A stretch of DNA of 64,000 bases from an uncultured Trueperaceae bacterium (GTDB taxonomy: Bacteria > Deinococcota > Deinococci > Deinococcales > Trueperaceae), in NCBI GenBank assembly GCA_937873495.1, contig CALMXZ010000002.1, positions 1-64,000 on the forward strand, in the 5' to 3' direction. The translations under genes and the position numbers were made by a program. Below are positions 8,894-16,138 of the stretch, one piece after another. The notes beneath the pieces were generated by a model. The model was not told the DNA's origin and ran no database searches. It was given only the letters and a program-made list of their open reading frames with translations. How positions within the stretch are numbered: position 1 is the first letter of the stretch; each line of letters opens with the position of its first letter.

Positions 8894-9318
8894 CCCACCA
8901 GCTCCCTTAGGAGCTCGGGGGCGGGCGGGTTCTCCTGCACGGCTCCCAGGTTCGTCAGCCACAGCTGCTCGTTCCAGATCTCGAGGCGGTTGGGCGCTCC
9001 GACCACGACCACGTTGCCCTCGGCCTTGGCGAAGCTCCGCAAGGGGGCAGGCAGGCTGATGCGACCGGCCGAGTCGAGCTTGGCCTTCGCCGCGCCGGAG
9101 TAGAAGAAACGCACGAAGTTGCGGGATTCGGGGTCGGTGAGGGGCAGCTCGACGAGACGCTTCTCGATGCGCTCCCAGGCCGTCAGCGGGAAGACGAAGA
9201 GGCAGTCGTCGAGGCCGCGGGTGATGACCATGCCGTCCGCGACGAACTCCCGGAACGCGGGGGGCAGGATCACGCGTCCCTTGTCGTCGACGTTGTACTG
9301 GTACTCCCCGAACGGCAT
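8890..9318 (-). CDS. mraZ: transcriptional regulator MraZ
   Basis: MraZ is a DNA-binding regulator that controls its own dcw operon by binding repeated TGGGN boxes. The 142-residue protein has the normal size and two tandem SpoVT/AbrB-like half-domains. The first contains VDDKGRVILPPAFRE (about 9-23) and the second LDSAGRISLPAPLR (about 81-94), each with the expected DxxGR pattern. It is the first gene of the cluster. A three-box operator lies about 110-135 bases upstream, which fits autoregulation. The gene has an untranslated leader of roughly 100 bases, unlike many genes in this window. Confidence 0.96.
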   Translation of the reverse strand: MPFGEYQYNVDDKGRVILPPAFREFVADGMVITRGLDDCLFVFPLTAWERIEKRLVELPLTDPESRNFVRFFYSGAAKAKLDSAGRISLPAPLRSFAKAEGNVVVVGAPNRLEIWNEQLWLTNLGAVQENPPAPELLRELVG

Positions 9319-9426
9319 TGGTTGACGCGCGCTCCTCGCAGTGGCCCCGCCGCCCCCGGACGACCTCGGGCGCCGGCTCGGGGCGGCCAGGGTCGGCGCC
9401 GGAGGCGCCTAGCGGATGTGCGACTC

Positions 9427-9452
9427 TACCACAACCTCCCACTATTTCCCAC
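9427..9452 (-). promoter_or_regulatory. MraZ operator (three TGGG-type boxes, 10-bp period)
   Basis: On the minus strand three boxes follow each other at an exact 10-base period: GTGGGA (9452-9447), GTGGGA (9442-9437) and GTGGTA (9432-9427, one mismatch). This is the published MraZ box pattern of TGGGN repeats with 5-base spacers. A fourth GTGGGA lies 41 bases further upstream (9493-9488). A -10-like TAGAGT (9428-9423) overlaps the proximal box, so bound MraZ would cover the promoter. Confidence 0.75.
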
Positions 9453-9521
9453 CTGTGCCTCTAAGATCAGCGGGAATGTGTGATGTCTCCCACTAGGCCG
9501 CCGTTCCGGGGCCCGACATGA

Positions 9522-9551
9522 GGAGAGCGACCCCTCGCGGGGCCGCTCTCC
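9522..9551 (-). terminator. hairpin downstream of RNase P RNA
   Basis: A strong G+C-rich stem-loop, GGAGAGCGGCCCC paired with GGGGTCGCTCTCC around a short CGCGA-type loop. It directly follows the 3' end of RNase P RNA on the same strand and separates it from the mraZ operon. No clear T-run follows, so termination may depend on stem strength or the hairpin may protect the 3' end. Confidence 0.65.
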
Positions 9552-9554
9552 AGG

Positions 9555-9983
<429 letters not shown>

Positions 9984-9990
9984 GTTCAGC

Positions 9991-10019
9991 AGGATAGCAG
10001 GTCGAGCCGGTGGACAAGA
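9991..10019 (-). promoter_or_regulatory. rnpB: putative rnpB promoter
   Basis: On the minus strand a -10-like TATCCT (9996-9991) lies 7-8 bases before the predicted 5' end of RNase P RNA. Upstream is TCTTGT at a 17-base spacer (10019-10014), or TTGTCC at 15. The -35 match is moderate. The position relative to helix P1 is what supports the call. Confidence 0.45.
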
Positions 10020-10023
10020 AGAA

Positions 10024-10050
10024 GCGCGGAGGCCATGACGGCCTCCGCGC
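10024..10050 (-). terminator. intrinsic terminator of the BMP-family gene
   Basis: A perfect 11-bp stem (GCGCGGAGGCC / GGCCTCCGCGC) with a 5-base loop. On the minus strand it is followed by the T-rich tract TTCTTCTTGT. It stands 31 bases after the stop of the BMP-family gene and just before the rnpB promoter, as expected for an intrinsic terminator. Confidence 0.82.
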
Positions 10051-10080
10051 GGTGTTCCCGAGGGAACGTCCAGCCGGTTC

Positions 10081-11196
10081 TTACTGCTGGCGGTAGTCGG
10101 TGACTACGATCTCGCCGTCGATGATCTGCTGCTTGACCGAGTTGACCTTCTCGACCAGGTCGGCCGGGATGAGGGCCGAGTTGTACTCGTCGAGGGCGTA
10201 ATCGACGCCACCTTCGGCCAGGCCGAGGTTGAGGATCCCGCCGGTGAACTCGCCGTTGACGACGTCCATGACGGAGTCGTAGGCGGCGTTGTCGACGCGC
10301 TTGAGCATGCTCGTGAGGCCGAAGTTCAGGGTGGCGGCGTTGGCGTCGGTGTCGCCGAGGGGGTTCTGGTTGCTGTCGACGCCGATGAAGAAGATCGGCT
10401 TGGCGTTGCCACCGCACTTGGCGTCGTAGCCGGCGGGCTTGGCGATGTTATCGAGCTGGGCGTCGATGGGCGTCGCGCGGGTGGCGCCGGACGGCACGAA
10501 GCACTGCTTCTCGTTGACGAAGTCGATCACGCCGTTGCCGGAGGCGCCGGCGGCCGCGAAGATGATGTCGGCGTTCTGGGCGTTCTGCGTGCTGGCGAGT
10601 TCCTTGGCGCGCGCGGGGTCGTTCCAGGCGTCCGGCGTCACGCCGACGTAGTTGCTGATGATGGTGCAGTCGGCGCAGGCGGCCTTGACGCCTTCCTGGT
10701 AGCCGAGGTCGAACGCGCGGATGAGGGGCACGTCCATGCCGCCGACGAAGCCGACGACGCCGGTGCGGGTGAGGCTGCCGGCGACGAAGCCGACGAGGAA
10801 CGAGCCTTCCTGCTCCTTGAAGAGGACGCTACGCACGTTGTCGCCGTCGGAGACGGCGTCGATGATGACGAACGAGGTGCGCGGGAACTCCTGGGCGACG
10901 GACGTGATGGCGTCGGCCTGGAGGAAGCCCGGGGCGATGAGCAGCTCGGCGCCTTCGAGGGCGATGCGGCGCTGGCCTTCCGCGGCCGTGTCCGGGGTGC
11001 CTTCGAACTCGATGACCTCGACCTCGTAGCCGTCGGCCTGCAGGTCCTGCTGGGCGCGCTGGACGCCGGTCCAGGTGCTCTCGTTGAAGGAGCGGTCGAA
11101 CTTGCCGCCCGCGTCGTAGACGATGCCGAAGACGTAGTCCTGGGCGGTGGCGCCCGCGATGAGGAGCGCGGCGATGAGGATGAGCAGTTTGCGCAT
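10081..11196 (-). CDS. BMP-family substrate-binding protein
   Basis: A 371-residue secreted binding protein of the basic membrane protein (BMP/Med) family, which captures purine nucleosides or related solutes for an ABC importer. A signal peptide covers residues 1-18, ending ATA|QDYV with no lipobox cysteine, so it looks periplasmic rather than lipidated. BMP landmarks are VYDAGGKFDRSFNESTW at about 26-42, GTPDTAAEGQ, GFVGGMDVPLI, FAAAGASGNGV and FFIGVDSNQN. ATG is preceded by GAAGGGA. No permease or ATPase genes lie nearby, so the rest of the transporter must be elsewhere. A -10-like TATCAT sits at 11264-11259. A strong terminator follows. Confidence 0.88.
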   Translation of the reverse strand: MRKLLILIAALLIAGATAQDYVFGIVYDAGGKFDRSFNESTWTGVQRAQQDLQADGYEVEVIEFEGTPDTAAEGQRRIALEGAELLIAPGFLQADAITSVAQEFPRTSFVIIDAVSDGDNVRSVLFKEQEGSFLVGFVAGSLTRTGVVGFVGGMDVPLIRAFDLGYQEGVKAACADCTIISNYVGVTPDAWNDPARAKELASTQNAQNADIIFAAAGASGNGVIDFVNEKQCFVPSGATRATPIDAQLDNIAKPAGYDAKCGGNAKPIFFIGVDSNQNPLGDTDANAATLNFGLTSMLKRVDNAAYDSVMDVVNGEFTGGILNLGLAEGGVDYALDEYNSALIPADLVEKVNSVKQQIIDGEIVVTDYRQQ

Positions 11197-11395
11197 GGTG
11201 GCGATGGTCCCTTCTTGCGTACCTGAGAAGTTTCACCGGTTGCGGTGCAGCGTGCCGGATGATACCAGATGAGGCGGGGAGCCGGTCAGCCGCTCGCCTC
11301 GCCGCCGCCTTCACCTTTCCCTGAGCCTACCGACCCCGCGGCGGCCGGCGGCGTCGGCGGAGCCGGGCGCGGCGGGCGCGAACGGGGCTGCACGT

Positions 11396-12019
11396 CTAGA
11401 AGACGATGCGGCTCCAGTCGAGCTCGTCGAGGTTCTGGAAGAGGTCGACGTGCTCGAGCAGGGTGCCGGCCGACTGGTTGCGGAACATGGCGCACTCGAC
11501 GTGCTTGCCGCGGCGCTTGACGGCCTCGACCAGCTCGACGTAGTCGCCGTCGCCGGAGACGAGCAGGGCGGTGTCGTAGGCGTCCTCGTACGCGAGCGAC
11601 AGGGCCTCGACCGCGATGGCGACATCGATGCCCTTCTCGACCATCGAGCCGTCCGGGCGCCGGTGCAGCTTCCCGAACCGCACGGTGACGTACGGGATGC
11701 GCCTGAGGGAGTCGAAGAACCGCTGCTGTCCCTCGCGCAGCTCCTCGTCGTAGTCGTCGGTGAGCGGGGCGTTGTAGTAGTAGGTGCGGAAGAGGGGCCT
11801 GTCGCGCAGGAGCTGGTTGATCAGCTCGGCCAGGTTGACCCGCGTGTTGCGTAGGTTCTCGCGCATGCCGTTGTACAGGTTGCTGCCGTCGATGAAGATG
11901 GCGACCCGCTCCGCCGGCATGAACGGTCGCCGCGCCGGTGCCGGTCGCCGCTGGCCGGCCTGCTGCGCTTCGCTCTTCTCCCTCTGACGGCCTGTCCGGC
12001 CACTGTTGTCTCGTTCCAT
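11396..12019 (-). CDS. NYN-domain (LabA/DUF88-type) putative ribonuclease
   Basis: A 207-residue protein whose residues 38-200 form a NYN domain, a PIN-like metal-dependent nuclease fold. The acidic residues expected for metal binding are present: AIFIDGSNLYN (about 40-50), EKGIDVAIAVEAL and ALLVSGDGDYVELV. The first 35 residues are Arg/Gln/Pro-rich and probably disordered. A shorter form starting at the internal Met just before AERVAIF is possible. The gene is divergent from luxS, with back-to-back -10 boxes between them (minus-strand TACACT at 12100-12095), giving a leader of about 70 bases with GAGGAAGGG. RNA target unknown. Confidence 0.82.
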   Translation of the reverse strand: MERDNSGRTGRQREKSEAQQAGQRRPAPARRPFMPAERVAIFIDGSNLYNGMRENLRNTRVNLAELINQLLRDRPLFRTYYYNAPLTDDYDEELREGQQRFFDSLRRIPYVTVRFGKLHRRPDGSMVEKGIDVAIAVEALSLAYEDAYDTALLVSGDGDYVELVEAVKRRGKHVECAMFRNQSAGTLLEHVDLFQNLDELDWSRIVF

Positions 12020-12114
12020 ACGTGGTTGTCCGCTTGACCCTTCCTCGAGGCGTGATCGGCCGCATGCCGCGCATAGGTTCCGGCAGCCGGTGCCAGTGTA
12101 ACTGCTGCCACGGC

Positions 12115-12120
12115 TATACT
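12115..12120 (+). promoter_or_regulatory. luxS: leaderless promoter -10 box of luxS
   Basis: TATACT lies 6 bases before the GTG start of luxS. Transcription would begin at or next to the start codon, giving a leaderless mRNA. No ribosome site precedes the GTG. The divergent NYN gene has its own -10 box only 15 bases away. Confidence 0.6.
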
Positions 12121-12126
12121 CCCTGG

Positions 12127-12621
12127 GTGCCAGACCTGAGCGCGCCGCGACTGGAGAGCTTCGAGCTCGACCACGATAAGGTGAGGGCGCCGTACGTGCG
12201 CCTCGCCGCCCGCTACGCCGGTGAGCGGGGCGACGTCGTCACCAAGTTCGACCTGCGCCTCGTGCAGCCGAACGAAGCCGAGATCCCTACCGCCGCCCTT
12301 CACACCATGGAGCACCTGCTCGCCGGCTACCTCCGCGCTGCCCTGCCCGGCGTCGTGGTGGTGGACGCCAGCCCGATGGGCTGCCGCACGGGCTTCTACT
12401 TGACCGTGCTCGGTGAACCGACCGAGGCCGGCGTCCGCGCCGCCTTCGCGGCCGCCCTTGGCGCGGTGGCGGACCACACGGGCGAGGTCCCCGGGTGTAC
12501 GCGGCAACGCTGCGGCAACTGGCGCGACCACTCCCTGCCAGGCGCCAAGGCGTGGGCGGCCAGCGTCCTGCGGCACGAGATCGTCGTGCAGCCGACCGTG
12601 CCCATCGTCGAGGAGAGCTGA
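12127..12621 (+). CDS. luxS: S-ribosylhomocysteine lyase
   Basis: LuxS cleaves S-ribosylhomocysteine to homocysteine and DPD, the precursor of autoinducer-2, in the activated methyl cycle. The 164-residue product has family length. The metal site is complete: HTMEH at 59-63 (His59, Glu62, His63) and the cysteine ligand Cys129 in RCGNWRDH. The active-site cysteine is Cys86 in MGCRTGFY. GTG at 12127 is chosen because it gives the family N-terminus (ESFELDH, then APYVRLA) and sits 6 bases after a TATACT box. The upstream in-frame extension is unlike LuxS. Confidence 0.96.
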   Translation: MPDLSAPRLESFELDHDKVRAPYVRLAARYAGERGDVVTKFDLRLVQPNEAEIPTAALHTMEHLLAGYLRAALPGVVVVDASPMGCRTGFYLTVLGEPTEAGVRAAFAAALGAVADHTGEVPGCTRQRCGNWRDHSLPGAKAWAASVLRHEIVVQPTVPIVEES

Positions 12622-12693
12622 TCCCGCCGGGCTCTAATCGCACGTTCACGCGCTCATCAAGTCTCTCATGAGAACGCGTGGCATCCTTGCGCC

Positions 12694-13371
12694 ATGGAAC
12701 GTAGACCGCAGATCCTCATCGTGGAGGACGAGAAGGAGATCGCCAAGTTCATCGACCTCGAGTTGCAGGCCGAGAACTACGACACCGTGGTCAGTTACGA
12801 CGGCGTCACCGGTCTCTCCAAGTTCCGCGAGCTGAACCCCGACCTCGTCGTGCTCGACCTCATGCTCCCCGTCCTCGACGGGCTCGAGGTCGCCAGGCGC
12901 ATCCGCAAGACGAGCAACACCCCGATCATCATCCTCACGGCCAAGGACTCCGTCGACGACAAGGTGACGGGCCTCGACTCCGGCGCCGACGACTACCTCG
13001 TCAAGCCGTTCTCCATCGAGGAGCTCCTCGCCCGCGTCCGCGCGCACCTGCGGCGCGTCAACCCCGCCGTCACCGGCGAGGTACGTGTCGTCGACCTCGT
13101 CATGAACCTCGACGGTCGCGAGGTGTTCCGCGACGGCAGGCGCATCGAGCTCTCCGCCAAGGAGTTCGAGCTCCTCGAGCTCTTCGCGCGGAACCCCGGC
13201 AAGGTCTTCAGCCGCTTCGAGATCGAGGAGAAGGTGTGGCCGGAGTACACGGGCGGCAGCAACGTCGTGGACGTGTACGTCGGCTACCTGCGGCGTAAGC
13301 TCGAGCAGGAAGGCGAGCGGCGCCTCGTGCACACGGTGCGCGGCGTCGGTTACGTGCTGCGCGAGGAGTAG
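12694..13371 (+). CDS. OmpR/PhoB-family response regulator
   Basis: A 225-residue DNA-binding response regulator. The receiver domain (about 5-118) has the acidic pair in VEDEKE, the phospho-acceptor Asp55 in VVLDLMLP, and Lys in LVKPFS. The C-terminal winged helix (about 130-224) carries [16 protein letters not shown] and RRKLEQ...RGVGYVL, typical of the Trans_reg_C family. The histidine kinase follows 26 bases downstream. A -10-like CATCCT lies 6 bases before the ATG, hinting at a leaderless start. A perfect 10-base palindrome, TCTCATGAGA (12664-12673), sits upstream of it and could be an operator. The signal sensed is not evident. Confidence 0.95.
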   Translation: MERRPQILIVEDEKEIAKFIDLELQAENYDTVVSYDGVTGLSKFRELNPDLVVLDLMLPVLDGLEVARRIRKTSNTPIIILTAKDSVDDKVTGLDSGADDYLVKPFSIEELLARVRAHLRRVNPAVTGEVRVVDLVMNLDGREVFRDGRRIELSAKEFELLELFARNPGKVFSRFEIEEKVWPEYTGGSNVVDVYVGYLRRKLEQEGERRLVHTVRGVGYVLREE

Positions 13372-13397
13372 GCGCGCTCTCGGGCGGGCTCCAAGAC

Positions 13398-14867
13398 GTG
13401 AAACTACGGCTGCAACTGACCATCGTGTTCGGGGCGTTCATCGCGGTCATCCTGTCCGCGGTGGCCGTCTCCGTCTACGTGCTCACCGAGCGCTCGCTCA
13501 CGGTCGGCATCACCGACAGCGCGGAGCGCGCCCTCGGCGAGTTGACCAGCGGCGGATCCAGCATCCAGCAGGCCGTGCAGAGGCTGCCGAGCAACACCTA
13601 CTACCAGGTCCTCCTCGTGGGTCAGGAAGGGCTCATGCCGGAGAGCGTCGCCGGCCTCCGCAGCAGCGCCACCTACTCGTTGAACTCCAACCTCATGGCG
13701 TCGCTCTCCGACGCGGCCGCCCAGGCGCTCATCGCCACGGGCCAGGGCAGCGAGGCGGTGAGCGTCAGGGGCGAGCGGATCCAGGTGCTCGGCCGGATCG
13801 CGCCCGTCGCCTTCCCGGCGCAGGGCATCGCCGCTCAGGCGGCGTTCCTCGTCGGGGTCCGCATGTCGCTCATGGCCCAGACGCTCGACCAGCTCGCGCG
13901 CGACCTCATCGCCACCGTCCTCATCGCGTTCCTCGTCTTCGCCCTCGGCGTGTGGCTCCTCTCCGAACGCGTCCTCGGGCCCCTCAAACGCGTCACGGCC
14001 GCGGCTTCGAAGGTGTCCGGCTCCGAGCTGAGCCAACGCGTGCCGGTGCCGGTCAACCGCGACGAGATCCGCGAGCTCGGCGTGACCATCAACCACATGC
14101 TCGACCGGCTGCAGGAGTCTTTCGAGACGCAGCGGCGCTTCACGGCCGACGCCAGCCACGAGCTGCGCACGCCCGTCACGGCCATCGGCGGGCACGTCAA
14201 CTACCTCCTCAGGCGGACGGGCCCGACGCCGGACCAGGTCGAGTCGCTGGAGGTCATCAGGCGCGAGAGCGAGCGCATGGGCAAGCTCGTCAACGACCTG
14301 CTCGAGCTCGCGCGCGCCGACGCCGGCTTCACGGTGCACCTAGAGCCCATGAACCTCGTCGAGGTCGTCGAGGCCGTCAAGCAGGAGGTCGCCCCCGTCG
14401 CGGGCGGCGCGAAGATCCACGTGCGCACCTCGACGCCCCTCGCCGAGGTCATGGGCGACTTCACGCGCCTCAAGCAGGTGCTGCTCAACCTCGTCCAGAA
14501 CGCCTTGAACGCGGGGGCCAAGAACGTGACGGTCACGCTGAGGCCGGAACGCTCGCTCGTCCACCTCGAGGTGTTGGACGACGGCGCCGGCATCCCCGCC
14601 GAGGCGCTGCCGCACCTCTTCGAGCGCTTCTTCCGCGTCGACGGCGCGCGTTCGACACGCGGCAACGGCAGCGGCCTCGGGCTCGCGATCGTCAAGTGGA
14701 TCGTCCAGCAGCACGGCGGCACCGTCGCCGTCGAGTCGCGCCTCGGGGAGGGCACCGTCTTCACGGTCACGGTGCCGGCGCTGGAGGTCAGGAACACCAT
14801 GGACCTGGCCGCCAACGTGCGCGCCACGCTCGTCGACAACGTCATCGGCCGCGTCAGGCCGCAGTAA
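13398..14867 (+). CDS. two-component sensor histidine kinase
   Basis: A 489-residue membrane sensor kinase paired with the preceding regulator. It has a membrane helix at about 9-29, an extracytoplasmic sensor region to about 165, and a second helix near 172-192. A HAMP linker follows, then the dimerisation helix with the phospho-histidine His254 in DASHELRTP. The catalytic domain has the N box (VLLNLVQNALNAG), DDGAGIP, FERFFRVD and GSGLGLAIVK. The start is GTG. A tail of about 25 residues beyond the ATPase domain is of unknown use. Confidence 0.94.
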   Translation: MKLRLQLTIVFGAFIAVILSAVAVSVYVLTERSLTVGITDSAERALGELTSGGSSIQQAVQRLPSNTYYQVLLVGQEGLMPESVAGLRSSATYSLNSNLMASLSDAAAQALIATGQGSEAVSVRGERIQVLGRIAPVAFPAQGIAAQAAFLVGVRMSLMAQTLDQLARDLIATVLIAFLVFALGVWLLSERVLGPLKRVTAAASKVSGSELSQRVPVPVNRDEIRELGVTINHMLDRLQESFETQRRFTADASHELRTPVTAIGGHVNYLLRRTGPTPDQVESLEVIRRESERMGKLVNDLLELARADAGFTVHLEPMNLVEVVEAVKQEVAPVAGGAKIHVRTSTPLAEVMGDFTRLKQVLLNLVQNALNAGAKNVTVTLRPERSLVHLEVLDDGAGIPAEALPHLFERFFRVDGARSTRGNGSGLGLAIVKWIVQQHGGTVAVESRLGEGTVFTVTVPALEVRNTMDLAANVRATLVDNVIGRVRPQ

Positions 14868-14921
14868 GCCCGCTAAGGCCCACCACGCGCTTGACCCGGG
14901 CCGGGCGAAGCGTGCCGCACT

Positions 14922-14950
14922 GCTGAGGCCGTGCCCGGCGCGGCCTCAGC
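14922..14950. terminator. bidirectional-type hairpin between kinase gene and purM
   Basis: A perfect 10-bp stem, GCTGAGGCCG / CGGCCTCAGC, with a 9-base loop, lies between the 3' ends of the convergent kinase and purM genes, ending 4 bases from the purM stop. It could stop transcripts from both sides. Neither flank has a clear T-run. Confidence 0.6.
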
Positions 14951-14954
14951 GCGC

Positions 14955-16019
14955 TCACTCCAGCCGCACGCCCGAGCCCGCGACGACCTCGCCGATCTCG
15001 TGCAACCCGGCCCACTCGCCGGCAGGCGACGCCGCCAGGAGCTCCCTGACCGCCTCGACGTCGGCGGGGGAGACGATCAGCACGAAGCCGACCCCCATGT
15101 TGAAGGCCGAGTAGGCGTCGTCGCTGCCTATGTCGCCCAGGGTGACGAGGTGCTCGAAGATGGCGGGCACGGGCCAGCTGCCCTTGCGCACCGCGGCCCC
15201 GAGGCCGGCCGGCAGGCTGCGCGGGAGGTTGCCGGGCAGGCCGCCGCCCGTGACGTGCGCCATGGCCTTCACGAGGCCGGCCGCCAGCAGCGGCCGCACG
15301 GCGGGGAGGAAGCTCCGATGCTCGGCCATGAGGGCGGCGCCGACGGTGCGCCCCGCAGGGTCGCCCGGGAGCGGGGCGTCCAGCCCGCCGTCGGCCGCCA
15401 GCACCAGGTGCCGCGCCAGGCTGAAGCCGTTCGTCTGCAGACCGCCGGACTCGAAAGCGAGCAGGACGTCGCCCTCCACCACGTTCGCGCCGTCTACGAC
15501 GGCGGCGCGTTCCACGATGCCTACGACGGTGCCGGCCACGTCCAACTGCCCGGCCACGTACACGCCGGGCATCTCCGCCGTCTCGCCGCCGAGCAGGGCC
15601 ATCCCCGCCTCGCGGCACGCTTCCGCCACGCCCGTCACGACCTCTACGACCACCGCGGGGTCGAGGCGCGACGACGCTACGTAGTCGAGGAAGAAGAGCG
15701 GCTCGGCGCCTTGGACGAGGATGTCGTTGACGCAATGGTTGACGAGGTCGCGCCCGACCTGCCTGAGGCGGCCTGTGGCCGCCGCGATCACCGTCTTGGT
15801 GCCGACCCCGTCGGTCGACGCGACGAGCGTAGGTTCCCTCAGGCCCGTCGGCAACGCGAACAGCCCACCGAAGGCGCCCAGACCGCGCACCACCCCCGGC
15901 GTGTACGTGCTCGCCACCACCGCCCCGATGCGCCCGAGCGCCTCGTCGGCGGCCCCTAGATCGACGCCGGCGGCCTGGTACGCCCCCCGCCTACGGTCCT
16001 GAAGGTCCTCTGCAGCCAT
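14955..16019 (-). CDS. purM: phosphoribosylformylglycinamidine cyclo-ligase
   Basis: PurM (AIR synthetase) closes the imidazole ring of aminoimidazole ribotide in purine synthesis. The 354-residue product shows the family N-terminus YQAAGVDLGAADEAL, the STDGVGTKTVIA block, the metal and ATP region NHCVNDILVQGAEPLFFLDY, and LLGGETAEMPGVY. ATG at 16019-16017 is 6 bases from a -10 box TACGAT (16031-16026 on the minus strand), so the mRNA may be leaderless. A longer in-frame start exists but adds unrelated sequence. No other pur genes are adjacent. Confidence 0.96.
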   Translation of the reverse strand: MAAEDLQDRRRGAYQAAGVDLGAADEALGRIGAVVASTYTPGVVRGLGAFGGLFALPTGLREPTLVASTDGVGTKTVIAAATGRLRQVGRDLVNHCVNDILVQGAEPLFFLDYVASSRLDPAVVVEVVTGVAEACREAGMALLGGETAEMPGVYVAGQLDVAGTVVGIVERAAVVDGANVVEGDVLLAFESGGLQTNGFSLARHLVLAADGGLDAPLPGDPAGRTVGAALMAEHRSFLPAVRPLLAAGLVKAMAHVTGGGLPGNLPRSLPAGLGAAVRKGSWPVPAIFEHLVTLGDIGSDDAYSAFNMGVGFVLIVSPADVEAVRELLAASPAGEWAGLHEIGEVVAGSGVRLE

Positions 16020-16138
16020 GAGCGCATCGTAACTGCGTTCACACCCGACCGAAGCGCCCCGCCGCCGCCAGCCCCACCCAGCGTCCACGCCTCGCCGCCT
16101 ACGCGCCTCGGGCGCGGTCGTCGCTAGACTTGAGGACG

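Noticed and set aside
12646-13332. 228-codon open frame opposite the response regulator
   Set aside because: Composition is Leu/Val/Glu-rich without motifs, and the opposite strand carries an unmistakable OmpR-type regulator.
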